DNA of 64,000 bases from Mangrovicoccus sp049603835 (GCA_049603835.1 JBMYSZ010000006.1:95805-159804), one strand, 5' to 3'; numbered from the stretch's first letter, positions 51,618 to 60,465 are shown. Program-made: numbers and translations. Notes: generated by a model from the sequence alone, not told the origin.

Positions 51618-52073
51618 TCAAAGCTTTAGGTGCCGGGCGCGCGCGCCGCGTTCGATTGCTGCTGCGTGAAGGCGGTCAAGTTCAAGCTCATCGCGGATCT
51701 CTTCTAATAGACGTAATTCCGCCTGGGCCAAGGTGCCATCCGCGGCGGCAACATCACAAGCCAGCGCATAGGCGGTTTCGTAAAGCCGCTCAGGCAGGCT
51801 GCCACGGATCAAACCGAAAAGCGCGTCTAGCCCATCCTCTTCTTCGAAAAGATCAAACACAGTTTGCGCGACCACATCGATGCGTTCCTGGTCATAATCC
51901 TCAAAGACCGGCAAAAGCCCCACAATGGCCTGAATGGTCAGCAGTTCGGTTGCGCCGATTGTCTCATCGCTGGCAGAAGCAGCGATCATAATCGCCACAA
52001 GACAGTCTTGCGGGCTAAGCGAATTTGGGGTGTCAGCGGCCACGGCGATGTCCTTTGTTTTCGTCCTTCGCAT
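51618..52073 (-). CDS. TerB-like (tellurite-resistance fold) protein
   Basis: A 151-residue, mostly helical acidic protein. SPQDCLVAIMIAASASDETI GATELLTIQAIVG and AYALACDVAAADGTLAQAEL RLLEEIRDEL are the paired TerB/DjlA-like helical motifs with acidic metal-binding positions. TerB-fold proteins occur in metal and stress contexts; a tellurite role is not implied, as no other ter genes are present. An upstream ATG at 52133 is possible. Divergent from lysK. Confidence 0.85.
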   Translation of the reverse strand: MRRTKTKDIAVAADTPNSLSPQDCLVAIMIAASASDETIGATELLTIQAIVGLLPVFEDYDQERIDVVAQTVFDLFEEEDGLDALFGLIRGSLPERLYETAYALACDVAAADGTLAQAELRLLEEIRDELELDRLHAAAIERGARARHLKL

Positions 52074-52151
52074 TCCAAATATTGACCCTAGCCCATCACG
52101 GCAATAGGCAGAGCGCCGCGATGTGTCGCGCAATGGGAAAGGAGCCCCGAT

Positions 52152-53735
52152 ATGGCCGATTTGGCAGAGTTAGCAATGACCTCGAAAGCATGGCCTTTCG
52201 AAGAGGCGCGTCGTCTGGTCAAACGCTATGCCAAAAAGCCGCCGGAAAAGGGCTATGTCCTGTTTCAGACCGGCTATGGGCCGTCGGGGCTGCCGCATAT
52301 CGGCACTTTCGGAGAGGTAGCGCGCACCACAATGGTCAAGCGTGCCTTTGAAGTGCTTAGTGATATCCCGACGAAGCTGATTTGTTTCTCCGATGATATG
52401 GATGGTTTACGCAAAGTTCCGACCAATGTTCCAAATCAGGAACGTATGGCTGAGGATCTGAACCTTCCGCTGACCAAAGTCCGTGACCCGTTCGACGAAT
52501 ATGAAGGCTTTGCGCAGCATAATAATGCGCGTTTGCGGGCCTTTTTGGATAGTTACGGCTTTGAATATGAATTCGCCAGCGCGACGGATTACTATACATC
52601 GGGCCGGTTTGACGAAATGCTGCTGACCGCCTTGGCGCGTTTCGACAAAATCCAGGACATCATGTTGCCGACTTTGGGGCCGGAACGGCGGGCGACTTAT
52701 TCCTGTTTCCTGCCGGTTAGCCCGAAAACCGGTCATGTTCTACAAGTGCCAACCCTAGAGCGGAATGTGGAAAAGGGCACTATCGTCTATCAAGAACCCG
52801 ATGGCGAGAAAATCGAAATCCCGGTGACGGGCGGCCATGTGAAAATGCAGTGGAAACCCGATTGGGCGCTGCGTTGGGCTGCTTTGGGCGTGGATTACGA
52901 GATGTCGGGCAAGGATTTGATCGACAGCGTGACCCAGTCTTCGAAAATTTGTCGCGCGCTTGGAAAAACGCCGCCGGAAAGTCTGACTTACGAGCTGTTC
53001 AATGACGAAAACGGGCAGAAGATCTCCAAATCCAAGGGCAACGGCCTTTCGATGGAAGAATGGCTGACCTATGCGGCACCGGAAAGCTTGCAATATTTCA
53101 TGTTCCTCAAGCCGAAATCGGCTAAGCGGCTTTATTTCGATGTGATCCCGAAAGCGGTGGATGAATATCATCAGCAGCTGAATGGCTATCCCGGGCAAGA
53201 GGACAAAGCCAAGCTGGCCAATCCAGTATTCCATATCCACGGCCATAATGTGCCCGCATCGGATATGGTTGTGCCGTTTTCCATGCTGTTGAACCTGGCG
53301 GGCGCGGCCAATGCCGAAGACAAAGATGCGATGTGGGGCTTTATCCGCCGCTATGCGCCTGATGCGACGCCGCAAACCCATCCGGGGTTGGATGCGGCGG
53401 CTGGTTTCGCGGTGCAGTATTATCAAGATTTTGTGAAGCCGACCAAAGTGTATCGTGCCCCGACGGACCAAGAGCGGGCAGCTATGGAAGATCTGGTCGC
53501 ACGTCTGAAAGCCTGGGAAGGCGGGCTGGATGCCGAAGCCCTGCAATCAGAGATCTTTGCCGTTGGAAAAGCACATGAATTCGACCCGCTCCGAGCCTGG
53601 TTTTCGGCGCTGTACGAAGTGCTGCTTGGTGCATCACAAGGTCCGCGTTTTGGTGGCTTCATCGCGCTTTATGGCTTGGATGAAACAATTTCCTTGATTG
53701 AAGCAGGACTAAAGGGGGAGTTGATATCTAGTTGA
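52152..53735 (+). CDS. lysK: Lysyl-tRNA synthetase, class I
   Basis: Charges tRNA-Lys. This is the class I (archaeal-type) enzyme rather than the class II LysS: TGYGPSGLPHIGTFGE carries the HIGH-equivalent motif, and NGQKISKSKGNGLSMEEWL the KMSKS-equivalent. The C-terminal alpha-helical anticodon-binding part follows after about residue 330. The 527-residue length is typical of alphaproteobacterial members. Start ATG 52152 behind AAAGGAG. Single gene with a short exported protein gene downstream. Confidence 0.95.
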   Translation: MADLAELAMTSKAWPFEEARRLVKRYAKKPPEKGYVLFQTGYGPSGLPHIGTFGEVARTTMVKRAFEVLSDIPTKLICFSDDMDGLRKVPTNVPNQERMAEDLNLPLTKVRDPFDEYEGFAQHNNARLRAFLDSYGFEYEFASATDYYTSGRFDEMLLTALARFDKIQDIMLPTLGPERRATYSCFLPVSPKTGHVLQVPTLERNVEKGTIVYQEPDGEKIEIPVTGGHVKMQWKPDWALRWAALGVDYEMSGKDLIDSVTQSSKICRALGKTPPESLTYELFNDENGQKISKSKGNGLSMEEWLTYAAPESLQYFMFLKPKSAKRLYFDVIPKAVDEYHQQLNGYPGQEDKAKLANPVFHIHGHNVPASDMVVPFSMLLNLAGAANAEDKDAMWGFIRRYAPDATPQTHPGLDAAAGFAVQYYQDFVKPTKVYRAPTDQERAAMEDLVARLKAWEGGLDAEALQSEIFAVGKAHEFDPLRAWFSALYEVLLGASQGPRFGGFIALYGLDETISLIEAGLKGELISS

Positions 53736-53784
53736 GGTTTTTCTGACAAACAGAGAACGCGCGAGCGTATCTGGAAGGGAAGAC

Positions 53785-54201
53785 ATGCGGATATTGACTC
53801 TAACGGCGGTATTATCCGGGGCCAGCACGCTATGTGTGGTGGTCTCTGAAAGCCAGGCCGAAACTTTGGCGATTCAATCGGTGATTGGCCAGCAGTTCGA
53901 GGCTTTGAAAGCCGATGATTTTGAGCGGGCCTTTGATTTTGCGGCCCCCAGTATCAAGGGGATGTTTGGCACGGCTGAACGGTTTGGTCAGATGGTGCGC
54001 GAGGGCTATCCTATGGTGCATCGCCCCTCTTCGGTGGAATATCTTGGGTTGCGCGAAGATCGCGGCGGCATGTTCCAGCGGGTTTTGATCCGCGATATGC
54101 AAGGCCGCGCTCATGTGCTGGATTATAGCATGGTGATGACCGGCTCTGGCTGGCAGATCGACGGGGTTTTGATTGCGCCGGGCCCCTATATTGGTGCTTA
54201 A
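53785..54201 (+). CDS. Exported DUF4864-family protein
   Basis: A 138-residue protein with a signal peptide (about residues 1-25, ending SESQAET) and a small SnoaL/NTF2-like domain: IQSVIGQQFEALKADDFERA FDFAAPSIKGMFG and SGWQIDGVLI near the end. This is the DUF4864 pattern. The function is unknown; probably periplasmic. The start is ATG 53785, 49 bp after lysK. Confidence 0.82.
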   Translation: MRILTLTAVLSGASTLCVVVSESQAETLAIQSVIGQQFEALKADDFERAFDFAAPSIKGMFGTAERFGQMVREGYPMVHRPSSVEYLGLREDRGGMFQRVLIRDMQGRAHVLDYSMVMTGSGWQIDGVLIAPGPYIGA

Positions 54202-54228
54202 AGCGTTTTAGGTGAAACCCGAAACATT

Positions 54229-54627
54229 TTAGGCAAAGGCCACCACCGCAGCGGCAATTGTCAAAGCGGCCAGGCTAAGGGTCGTGATCCCGGTTTTCCG
54301 CCCCATTTTGGGATTTGGCGGATTTCCCTGGCGGGTCCGGTTCCAGACATAAAAGGCTAGGCCAGAAAACAGCGCGGCCAAGGTCAGTTTCAGATGAAAC
54401 GCCCCGCCCAAATCCATCCGCCCGTCATAAGCGGTGATCCAAAGCGGCACACCCGTCAGCCAAAGCGCCAGGATTGCAAGGTAATTGGCCTGGGCCAAGC
54501 TTTTCTGAGGCGCTGCAAGTGCTGCCGCCGTTTCGGGAAAGCGTGCCATATAATAGCCCAGCACCAGCCGAGCAAACCCACCGCCAAAGGCAATGCCAAG
54601 CGCCCAAAGATGAAGTATTTTCAGCAT
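54229..54627 (-). CDS. Small integral membrane protein (four helices)
   Basis: A 132-residue hydrophobic protein with four predicted helices: about residues 4-26 (HLWALGIAFGGGFARLVLGY), 45-68 (YLAILALWLTGVPLWITAY), 75-95 (FHLKLTLAALFSGLAFYVW) and 112-132 (ITTLSLAALTIAAAVVAFA). The His near the N-terminus and overall layout recall CopD-like or heme-membrane proteins, but no family is certain. It overlaps the upstream oxidase-like gene by one base (TAATG), so the two are co-translated. Confidence 0.75.
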   Translation of the reverse strand: MLKILHLWALGIAFGGGFARLVLGYYMARFPETAAALAAPQKSLAQANYLAILALWLTGVPLWITAYDGRMDLGGAFHLKLTLAALFSGLAFYVWNRTRQGNPPNPKMGRKTGITTLSLAALTIAAAVVAFA

Positions 54628-55118
54628 TATACCAGCCCAAGATCTGCGGGAGTGAGGTGAAAAGCCTTTCCAAAACCGCCATTTAGGGCGATGCTATCCA
54701 CCCGAAAAATCGCAAATAGGAAATCTCCGAAATCGATATAGAGTTTAGCTTTCGGGATTTGGCTGAGATAATGGTCGCGTAGCGCATCGCGGCCTGGCTC
54801 CCCATGACGTAGGAATTCGGCTTTGCAGTTCAATGTCATGCGCGGATGGGTGAGCGGGTCACCCTTATCGCCGGGTTCGCCCACCAAAAGCGACGCTGCA
54901 GGATTGGCCAGCAAATGGCCGGTATGGCTGGATAATTCCGAAATCAACGTCACCGGCTGCCCGTCCGGGGTCAGGGCAAGCGCGACCCGGCTCACATAAG
55001 GCGCGCCGGTATCCTTGTCCAAAACCGCCAAAGCGCCGTAACGCGCCTTGACCAGCAAATCCTTTGCAAGCGCACGGGCTTCGTCATCTGTCGGGCGGAT
55101 CGGGTTTTTCTCGGCCAT
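54627..55118 (-). CDS. HugZ-like / pyridoxamine 5'-phosphate oxidase-fold protein
   Basis: A 163-residue split-barrel flavin/heme-type protein: RPTDDEARALAKDLLVKARY GALAVLD, GAPYVSRVALALTPDGQPVT LISELSSHTGHL, SLLVGEPGDKGDPLTHPRMT and YIDFGDFLFAIFRVDSIALN GGFGKAFHL. The sHTxNL-like and GGFGxA motifs fit the HugZ/heme-utilisation subgroup, so heme degradation or storage is possible; the C-terminal heme-binding His is less clear. Coupled to a membrane protein gene downstream. Confidence 0.83.
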   Translation of the reverse strand: MAEKNPIRPTDDEARALAKDLLVKARYGALAVLDKDTGAPYVSRVALALTPDGQPVTLISELSSHTGHLLANPAASLLVGEPGDKGDPLTHPRMTLNCKAEFLRHGEPGRDALRDHYLSQIPKAKLYIDFGDFLFAIFRVDSIALNGGFGKAFHLTPADLGLV

Positions 55119-55160
55119 CGTGAAATCCTATCTGCTGCGCCGCAGAATGCAAGGAGCGGC

Positions 55161-55940
55161 TTAGAAATCTAGCCATAATCCAAGCTTAAGCCCCAGCTGA
55201 TCGGCGCTGCTTTCCACATCATAGAGCAAAGCCGCCTCAAGCGAGATGGTCTTGTTTACCTTCTGGACCACGCCCGGCGCGAGACGCAGGCTTGGTTTTG
55301 TGCCAGGGTAATCGCCATATTGCGCTTGGATATAGGCTAACCGATTGCCCGGTATTTGGGATCCAAGTGTTAAATCCGCTTTGTAAACAGTCTCTTCTCG
55401 GCTCAGCCGGTATTCATGGCGCAGATCCAGCGCTGCCCAGCCGGATCCCAGCGGGCTTTCAAATCCCATCCCCCAAGAAATCCCCGGGCGCAGCACGATC
55501 TCGCTGCCCGCTGGACGCAGATCGCGGACCGATCCAGCATCATCCGGATCGCCAGGAAAATAACGATCGCCAATGCCAAATTCCAAAGCGATTTGATGAC
55601 GCTCGAAAAATGGCCCAATCGCATAGCTTGCAAATATCAGCTGTTGCTTTGACTGCGCATCATCCTCGGCACCGGTATCGAGCCCCATGGTCCAGTGATC
55701 CGAAATACCCAGTTCCGCGTAAATCGAGGTAAAGCCAGCGGTTTCAAGCCCCTTGCCTCCCGCGGCGAGTTTTTCTTCGATATAGCGGTCGCGCGGTGTG
55801 GTCAGCTCGTAAGAAAGGCTTACAAATCCATTGCCCTGACCACGTGGCCAGGCCCCTGCATCGCTTATTTCAGCAGCCATTAGGGGTAGGGCGGCCGCCC
55901 CTATGACGCGAAGCCAGTGAAAAGAAAAATTGCCAAAGAT
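55161..55940 (-). CDS. Outer-membrane beta-barrel protein, apparent ATC start
   Basis: From Met at 55880 the frame reads a barrel-like protein: strands alternating hydrophobic and polar (GFVSLSYELTTPRDRYIEEK, FTSIYAELGISDHWTMGLDT, SWGMGFESPLGSGWAALDLR) and the closing aromatic end LKLGLWLDF. That Met lacks a signal peptide, but the 20 codons before it encode one (HWLRVIGAAALPLMAAE). No ATG, GTG or TTG lies in frame before the stop codon at 55961-55959; an ATC at 55940 sits 8 bp behind AGGAG. I therefore place the start there (259 residues). Family not identified. Confidence 0.7.
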   Translation of the reverse strand: MFGNFSFHWLRVIGAAALPLMAAEISDAGAWPRGQGNGFVSLSYELTTPRDRYIEEKLAAGGKGLETAGFTSIYAELGISDHWTMGLDTGAEDDAQSKQQLIFASYAIGPFFERHQIALEFGIGDRYFPGDPDDAGSVRDLRPAGSEIVLRPGISWGMGFESPLGSGWAALDLRHEYRLSREETVYKADLTLGSQIPGNRLAYIQAQYGDYPGTKPSLRLAPGVVQKVNKTISLEAALLYDVESSADQLGLKLGLWLDF

Positions 55941-56022
55941 GCGATTATCTCCTGTTATCTATCACTCATCCTTGTCTAACCTCTCTCTGTAAAACAGCAA
56001 AGCTTCGGCACAGGGGGACATC

Positions 56023-56340
56023 ATGGAAATTCGCAATCCTGCTCAATGTCAGACGGTTTTGACTACTTTTGAAGTCACACCAGGAACGGCCCAGGATCTT
56101 ATTGACGCTTTGCGCGATGCTTTTGACAATTTCATTTCAAAGCAACCGGGCTTTGTCGCGGCGGCTTTGCATATGAATGATGCCCAAACGCGGATCGCCA
56201 ATTACAGCCAGTGGGAAAAACGCGAAGACTTTATGGCGATGCTGCGCACGGATGAAATGCGCGAACGCAATCGCAGGCTTAATCAGCTTTGCCGCAGTTT
56301 TGAGCCGGTCATGTATGATGTGCAGCATGTTTTGGGATAG
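56023..56340 (+). CDS. Antibiotic biosynthesis monooxygenase-like (ABM fold) protein
   Basis: A 105-residue dimeric ferredoxin-like-fold protein. The pattern TVLTTFEVTPGTAQDLIDAL, QPGFVAAALHMNDAQTRIAN YSQWEKREDFMAML fits the ABM domain (first strand, helix, Gln-Pro-Gly-Phe turn, the YSQWExxEDF motif). Such proteins include small oxygenases and heme-degrading enzymes; no specific activity can be assigned. Start ATG 56023 with AGGGGG upstream. Single gene. Confidence 0.82.
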   Translation: MEIRNPAQCQTVLTTFEVTPGTAQDLIDALRDAFDNFISKQPGFVAAALHMNDAQTRIANYSQWEKREDFMAMLRTDEMRERNRRLNQLCRSFEPVMYDVQHVLG

Positions 56341-56466
56341 GCGTGGGGCTGCTCGAGTGACGGGGTAGGGCCGGGAAAAGGGAATACCCGCAGGGTCGCG
56401 GCTAACTTGCAATTCACCTATCATTGCCCATCTTTGGAAAGTGATTTTGAGCAAAGGAGCTAGAGA

Positions 56467-56724
56467 ATGCGCTGCCCGATTGACGGAACCGAGCTGGTGA
56501 TGAGCGAACGCCAAGGGGTGGAGATCGACTATTGCCCCAAATGCCGAGGTGTCTGGCTGGATCGCGGCGAATTGGACAAGATCATCGAACGTTCCGCACC
56601 CCGATCAGCCCCCTCGCGTCCGGCACCGGGGAAATATCATGGCGGCTATTCGGATAGCGGATATAAAGGCCATAAAAAGAAGAAAAAGCTAAGCGGGCTT
56701 TTCGACGATTTGTTCGATTTCTAA
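56467..56724 (+). CDS. Zinc-ribbon protein (zf-TFIIB type)
   Basis: An 85-residue protein: MRCPIDGTELVMSERQGVEI DYCPKCRGVWLDRGELDKII gives CPxC-type pairs (CP..., CPKC) and the GVWLDRGELD motif of the zf-TFIIB family (PF13453). The C-terminal half is a Ser/Pro/Gly-rich, then Lys-rich tail (KKKKK) ending FDDLFDF. The function is unknown; often an accessory small protein. AAAGGAGC precedes the ATG. Confidence 0.9.
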   Translation: MRCPIDGTELVMSERQGVEIDYCPKCRGVWLDRGELDKIIERSAPRSAPSRPAPGKYHGGYSDSGYKGHKKKKKLSGLFDDLFDF

Positions 56725-56747
56725 ATTACCGCGGCGGGGCTCGGGGT

Positions 56748-56772
56748 GATGGGCAAATTGCCCATCCTACTC
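56748..56772. repeat. REP palindrome upstream of the RAYT gene
   Basis: Contains GATGGGCAAATTGCCCATC followed by CTACTC. Identical to the right unit of the doublet at 24310-24334 and inverted relative to the unit at 57335-57357. Confidence 0.85.
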
Positions 56773-56807
56773 ATGATAATTTTACGATATTACGTTTCAG
56801 TGCCGTC

Positions 56808-57338
56808 ATGGCAAATTTCAGACGTTTGATTATCCCTGGTGGGACTTATTTCTTTACGGTTGCTTTAGGGGAAAAGGGCGCAAGCCTTTTGGTGCAAGAA
56901 ATCGATGCTTTGCGCGACGCTTATCACGCGACATATCAGGCGCGACCGTTTTACTGCCATGCATTCGTGGTTTTGCCGGATCATTTGCATGCAATTTGGA
57001 CGCTACCGCCGGGCGATGGCGATTTTTCCTCGCGCTGGCGGCAGCTTAAGGCGCGGTTTTCGCGGGCGGTTCGGATGGACGGGCTGCGATCTGCATCACA
57101 TTGCGCCAAGCGGGAAAAAGGGATCTGGCAGCGGCGGTTTTGGGAACATGCCATTCGCGATGAAACCGATCTGAGCTGTCATCTCAATTATTGCTGGATG
57201 GATCCGGTGAAACATGGGCTTGTTTCGCGTCCGGTGGACTGGCAATATTCTTCTATCCACCGGGAAATCCGATGCGGACGGTTAGATGCAAATTTCACTG
57301 CACCAGTGATGGAAGGGAATTTCGGTGAAGCCGCGTAG
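56808..57338 (+). CDS. REP-associated tyrosine transposase (RAYT, Y1-Tnp / HuH-type)
   Basis: A 176-residue IS200/IS605-related DNA-cutting enzyme. The N-terminus FRRLIIPGGTYFFTVALGEK is the family start, DHLHAIWTLP holds the HxH (HuH-type) metal site, GIWQRRFWEHAIRDETD and the helix with the nucleophile Tyr, HLNYCWMDPVKHGLV, are complete. RAYTs cleave and move REP palindromes. It is flanked by inverted REP units, the right one starting at its own stop codon (TAG 57336-57338). Upstream sequence is A/T-rich. The gene looks intact. Confidence 0.93.
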   Translation: MANFRRLIIPGGTYFFTVALGEKGASLLVQEIDALRDAYHATYQARPFYCHAFVVLPDHLHAIWTLPPGDGDFSSRWRQLKARFSRAVRMDGLRSASHCAKREKGIWQRRFWEHAIRDETDLSCHLNYCWMDPVKHGLVSRPVDWQYSSIHREIRCGRLDANFTAPVMEGNFGEAA

Positions 57339-57357
57339 GATGGGCAATTTGCCCATC
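57335..57357. repeat. REP palindrome overlapping the RAYT stop codon
   Basis: GTAGGATGGGCAATTTGCCC plus ATC, the inverted counterpart of the unit at 56748-56772; the RAYT stop codon TAG lies inside it. Confidence 0.85.
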
Positions 57358-57391
57358 TTTGTTTCTCAATATTCACCAGCAGGTTTTCATA

Positions 57392-57715
57392 ATGACAATT
57401 GCCCGGGATTATTTTGAGCTCAAAGCTGAAATCCGCAAACTCGAAACCAAAGCCAAGGAATTACGAGCAATCCTCATAGAGGATGTTCAGGCGCGTAAGA
57501 GCAATGCGTTTCGCGTGCAGGTGGTTGAAAGAGAACGCAAAGTTCTGAGGAAAGATCTGCTCCCCGAGAGCATTCTTAAAAACCCGGATTATTGGGAAGT
57601 TAAAACCAGCACCTATGTGACGGTGGTGGAAAATACCGAAACCGACAGTCTAGCGGAAAGGCAAAGCCATTCTGCAGAAGAAGATGACATTGACGTCATC
57701 GAAAGCTTTTCCTAA
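57392..57715 (+). CDS. Small charged protein of unknown function
   Basis: A 107-residue protein starting MTIARDYFELKAEIRKLETK. The first 35 residues are a Lys/Glu-rich likely coiled coil, followed by a beta-type segment (SNAFRVQVVERERKVLRKDL, YWEVKTSTYVTVVENTETD) and an acidic tail. The layout recalls small phage or plasmid-type accessory proteins, but I do not recognise a family. It lies just behind the RAYT/REP unit and its stop overlaps that of uvrB by 4 nt (convergent). Confidence 0.65.
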   Translation: MTIARDYFELKAEIRKLETKAKELRAILIEDVQARKSNAFRVQVVERERKVLRKDLLPESILKNPDYWEVKTSTYVTVVENTETDSLAERQSHSAEEDDIDVIESFS

Positions 57716-59889
57716 CGCTTGCGCCGTTTCACATTCCCGCCCCTTTGTCCCGGCCGACCGGCGGTAGAGCGGCCTTTGGATTTCACCGCCTCTTCTGCTG
57801 CGGCCTCCACGGCCGATTGTCGGGCAAGCGGGTCATCATGCACGGTTAGCTCTACCGCTTCGAGCCGTTTGATTTCATCGCGCAGGCGGGCCGCCTCTTC
57901 GAATTCTAGATTTTCCGCCGCCTTGCGCATCTCGTCACGCAGCCCATCCAAATGCGCCGCCAAATTCGCGCCGACCATGGGTTTTTCCACGGTCGCCGTG
58001 ACCCTCGCCATATCTGTGTCACCCTCATAGAGCCCGGCTAGAACATCCTCGACATTCTTTTTCACCGTGGCGGGCGTGATCCCATGCTCTTCATTATAGG
58101 CCATCTGCTTTTCCCGGCGGCGATTGGTTTCTCGCAGCGCCCGTTCCATAGAGCCGGTGACCTTATCCGCATACATGATCACCTTGCCGTCAGCATTCCG
58201 CGCCGCCCGGCCAATGGTTTGGATAAGCGAGGTTTCTGAGCGTAAAAAACCCTCTTTATCCGCGTCCAAAATCGCCACCAGCCCGCATTCAGGGATATCG
58301 AGCCCCTCGCGCAGCAGGTTAATCCCCACCAGCACGTCAAAGGCCCCCAGCCGCAAATCGCGTAGGATTTCAATCCGCTCAATCGTATCGATATCAGAAT
58401 GCATATAGCGCACGCGGATGCCTTGCTCATGCAGATATTCGGTCAGATCCTCAGCCATACGTTTGGTCAAAACCGTGGCCAAAGTCCGATAGCCCCGCTC
58501 CGCCACACGCCGGATTTCATCCAGTAAATCATCCACTTGGCTGGCAACTGGGCGAATTTCAACTTCGGGATCCAAAAGCCCGGTGGGGCGGATCACCTGT
58601 TCGGTAAAGACGCCGCCAGCTTGGTCAATCTCCCAATCCGAAGGGGTCGCGGAAACAAAGATCGATTGCGGTCGCATCGCATCCCATTCCTCGAATTTCA
58701 GCGGGCGGTTATCCATACAAGAGGGCAGACGAAATCCATGCTCGGCCAAGGTGAATTTGCGCCGATAGTCTCCGCGATACATGCCGCCGATTTGTGGCAC
58801 GCTCACATGGCTTTCATCGGCAAATACCAATGCATGATCAGGGATGAATTCGAACAAAGTTGGCGGTGGCTCTCCCGGTGCCCGCCCGGTCAGATAGCGC
58901 GAGTAATTTTCAATCCCGTTGCAAACGCCAGTGGCCTCTAGCATCTCGATATCAAAATTGGTGCGCTGCTCTAGCCGCTGGGCTTCTAACAATTTGCCTT
59001 CGCCTACCAATTGATCAAGCCTTTGACGCAGCTCCTTTTTAATATGGATCACAGCTTGCTGCATGGTCGGGCGCGGGGTCACATAATGGCTATTGGCATA
59101 GATGCGGATCCGGTCGAAATTATCGGTTTTTTCGCCGGTGAGGGGATCAAATTCGGTAATAGCCTCTAATTCCTCGCCGAAGAAACTAAACCGCCAGGCC
59201 CGATCTTCCAGATGGGCGGGCCAGAGTTCCAAGACATCCCCACGTACCCGAAAGCTGCCGCGCTGAAAGGCCTGATCATTGCGGCGATATTGTTGCGCCA
59301 CCAAATCGGCCATGACCTGACGTTGGTCATAATCGCGACCCGCATGCAGCTCTTGCGTCATCGCACCATAGGTTTCCACCGAGCCGATACCGTAAATACA
59401 GCTGACCGAGGCAACGATGATCACATCATCGCGTTCCAATAGCGCCCGCGTCGCCGAATGGCGCATCCGGTCAATTTGTTCGTTAATTTGGCTTTCTTTT
59501 TCAATATAAGTGTCGGAGCGCGGCACATAGGCTTCGGGCTGGTAATAGTCGTAATAACTGACGAAATATTCCACCGAGTTATCCGGGAAAAACCCTTTGA
59601 ACTCGCCATATAGCTGCGCGGCTAGCGTTTTATTCGGAGCAAGAATGATCGCTGGGCGCTGCGTTTCCTCAATGATTTTGGCCATGGTAAAGGTTTTGCC
59701 CGTGCCCGTGGCCCCCAATAGCACCTGATTACGTTCACCGCTATTGACCCCTTCGGAAAGCTCCGCAATCGCTGTCGGCTGGTCGCCAGCGGCGGCAAAT
59801 TCGGTCTGCATGCGAAACTGAATGCCACCTTCAAGCTTTTCGCGAAGCTGGGCCGGGGAATTCGTGGTGATACTATGATGCTCGGTCAC
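57712..59889 (-). CDS. uvrB: Excinuclease ABC subunit UvrB
   Basis: DNA-damage recognition helicase of nucleotide excision repair, 725 residues. Walker A GATGTGKTFTMAK, the beta-hairpin region YYDYYQPEAYVPRSDTYIEK, motif II ADESHVSVPQ, SATPSDWE, motif V/VI GINLLREGLDIPE, QTIGRAARN, and the C-terminal UVR coiled coil (DEMRKAAENLEFEEAARLRD). A basic tail (GRSTAGRPGQRGGNVKRRKR) extends beyond. I found no GTTC-type SOS repeat upstream. Single gene. Confidence 0.97.
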   Translation of the reverse strand: MTEHHSITTNSPAQLREKLEGGIQFRMQTEFAAAGDQPTAIAELSEGVNSGERNQVLLGATGTGKTFTMAKIIEETQRPAIILAPNKTLAAQLYGEFKGFFPDNSVEYFVSYYDYYQPEAYVPRSDTYIEKESQINEQIDRMRHSATRALLERDDVIIVASVSCIYGIGSVETYGAMTQELHAGRDYDQRQVMADLVAQQYRRNDQAFQRGSFRVRGDVLELWPAHLEDRAWRFSFFGEELEAITEFDPLTGEKTDNFDRIRIYANSHYVTPRPTMQQAVIHIKKELRQRLDQLVGEGKLLEAQRLEQRTNFDIEMLEATGVCNGIENYSRYLTGRAPGEPPPTLFEFIPDHALVFADESHVSVPQIGGMYRGDYRRKFTLAEHGFRLPSCMDNRPLKFEEWDAMRPQSIFVSATPSDWEIDQAGGVFTEQVIRPTGLLDPEVEIRPVASQVDDLLDEIRRVAERGYRTLATVLTKRMAEDLTEYLHEQGIRVRYMHSDIDTIERIEILRDLRLGAFDVLVGINLLREGLDIPECGLVAILDADKEGFLRSETSLIQTIGRAARNADGKVIMYADKVTGSMERALRETNRRREKQMAYNEEHGITPATVKKNVEDVLAGLYEGDTDMARVTATVEKPMVGANLAAHLDGLRDEMRKAAENLEFEEAARLRDEIKRLEAVELTVHDDPLARQSAVEAAAEEAVKSKGRSTAGRPGQRGGNVKRRKR

Positions 59890-60465
59890 TGGGAACGCCC
59901 CTCCTTGGGACTTGGTCAGCCTGTAGATGGGCGCGACCTTAGGCTTAAATCAACCCCAAAGAGAGGTGGATTTCGCAACTGCAAGGGCGGCAAAGGGGAG
60001 TGTTTCGAAAAATGCGCCCCGATGATAAGGGCTGAGCTGTTTTTTGTCCTCTGTGTTTTTCGTAAATTTGAGCAAAACGATTCTTCAAATGTAAAAAATT
60101 TGTTTTTATGTTGTGATGCCTGCCGAGGGTCAAGATATATGCAGTCATTGGGGGAAATGTCGCACCGCCGCGATTATAGATGGATTTCAAATGCTTAATA
60201 ACCCAAGGGCAAGTTTACTGACAGATGCCGGCTATCCTATGGTTAAAACGATATTGTTTTGGTGAAATGAGTTCTTAGAGTAACTCAAGCAAGCAGCAGA
60301 AATGATTGTCGGTCTGGGTACGAAACACCCACCCCTCGCTCCCTTGTGCTCTGGTCGGCAATCATTTTACCCCAAAATTTCGGATTAGGCTCAACTGCGG
60401 TCAATCTGTGCGATTGCCAGCGGTGGGTTGTCGGATTAAGAGAAGTGAGATCTTGGAGGAACGTG
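59890..60465. other. Intergenic region with no recognised gene
   Basis: 576 bp between the divergent uvrB and NDUFS4-like genes. The part 60030-60300 is A/T-rich (runs such as AAAAAATTTGTTTTTATG). Open frames here are short and without family likeness. It must hold both promoters; no operator or small RNA could be identified. Confidence 0.5.

Noticed and set aside
54202..54240. AGCGTTTTAGGTGAAAC near the DUF4864 stop as a relic of the miniature repeat
   Set aside because: Only one end-like block is present, without the partner end or internal blocks.
56748..57357. REP palindromes as a CRISPR array
   Set aside because: Only single palindromic units flanking a RAYT gene; no regular spacers.
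59890..60000. SOS box upstream of uvrB
   Set aside because: Looked for GTTC-N7-GTTC on both strands; only a single half-site is present.
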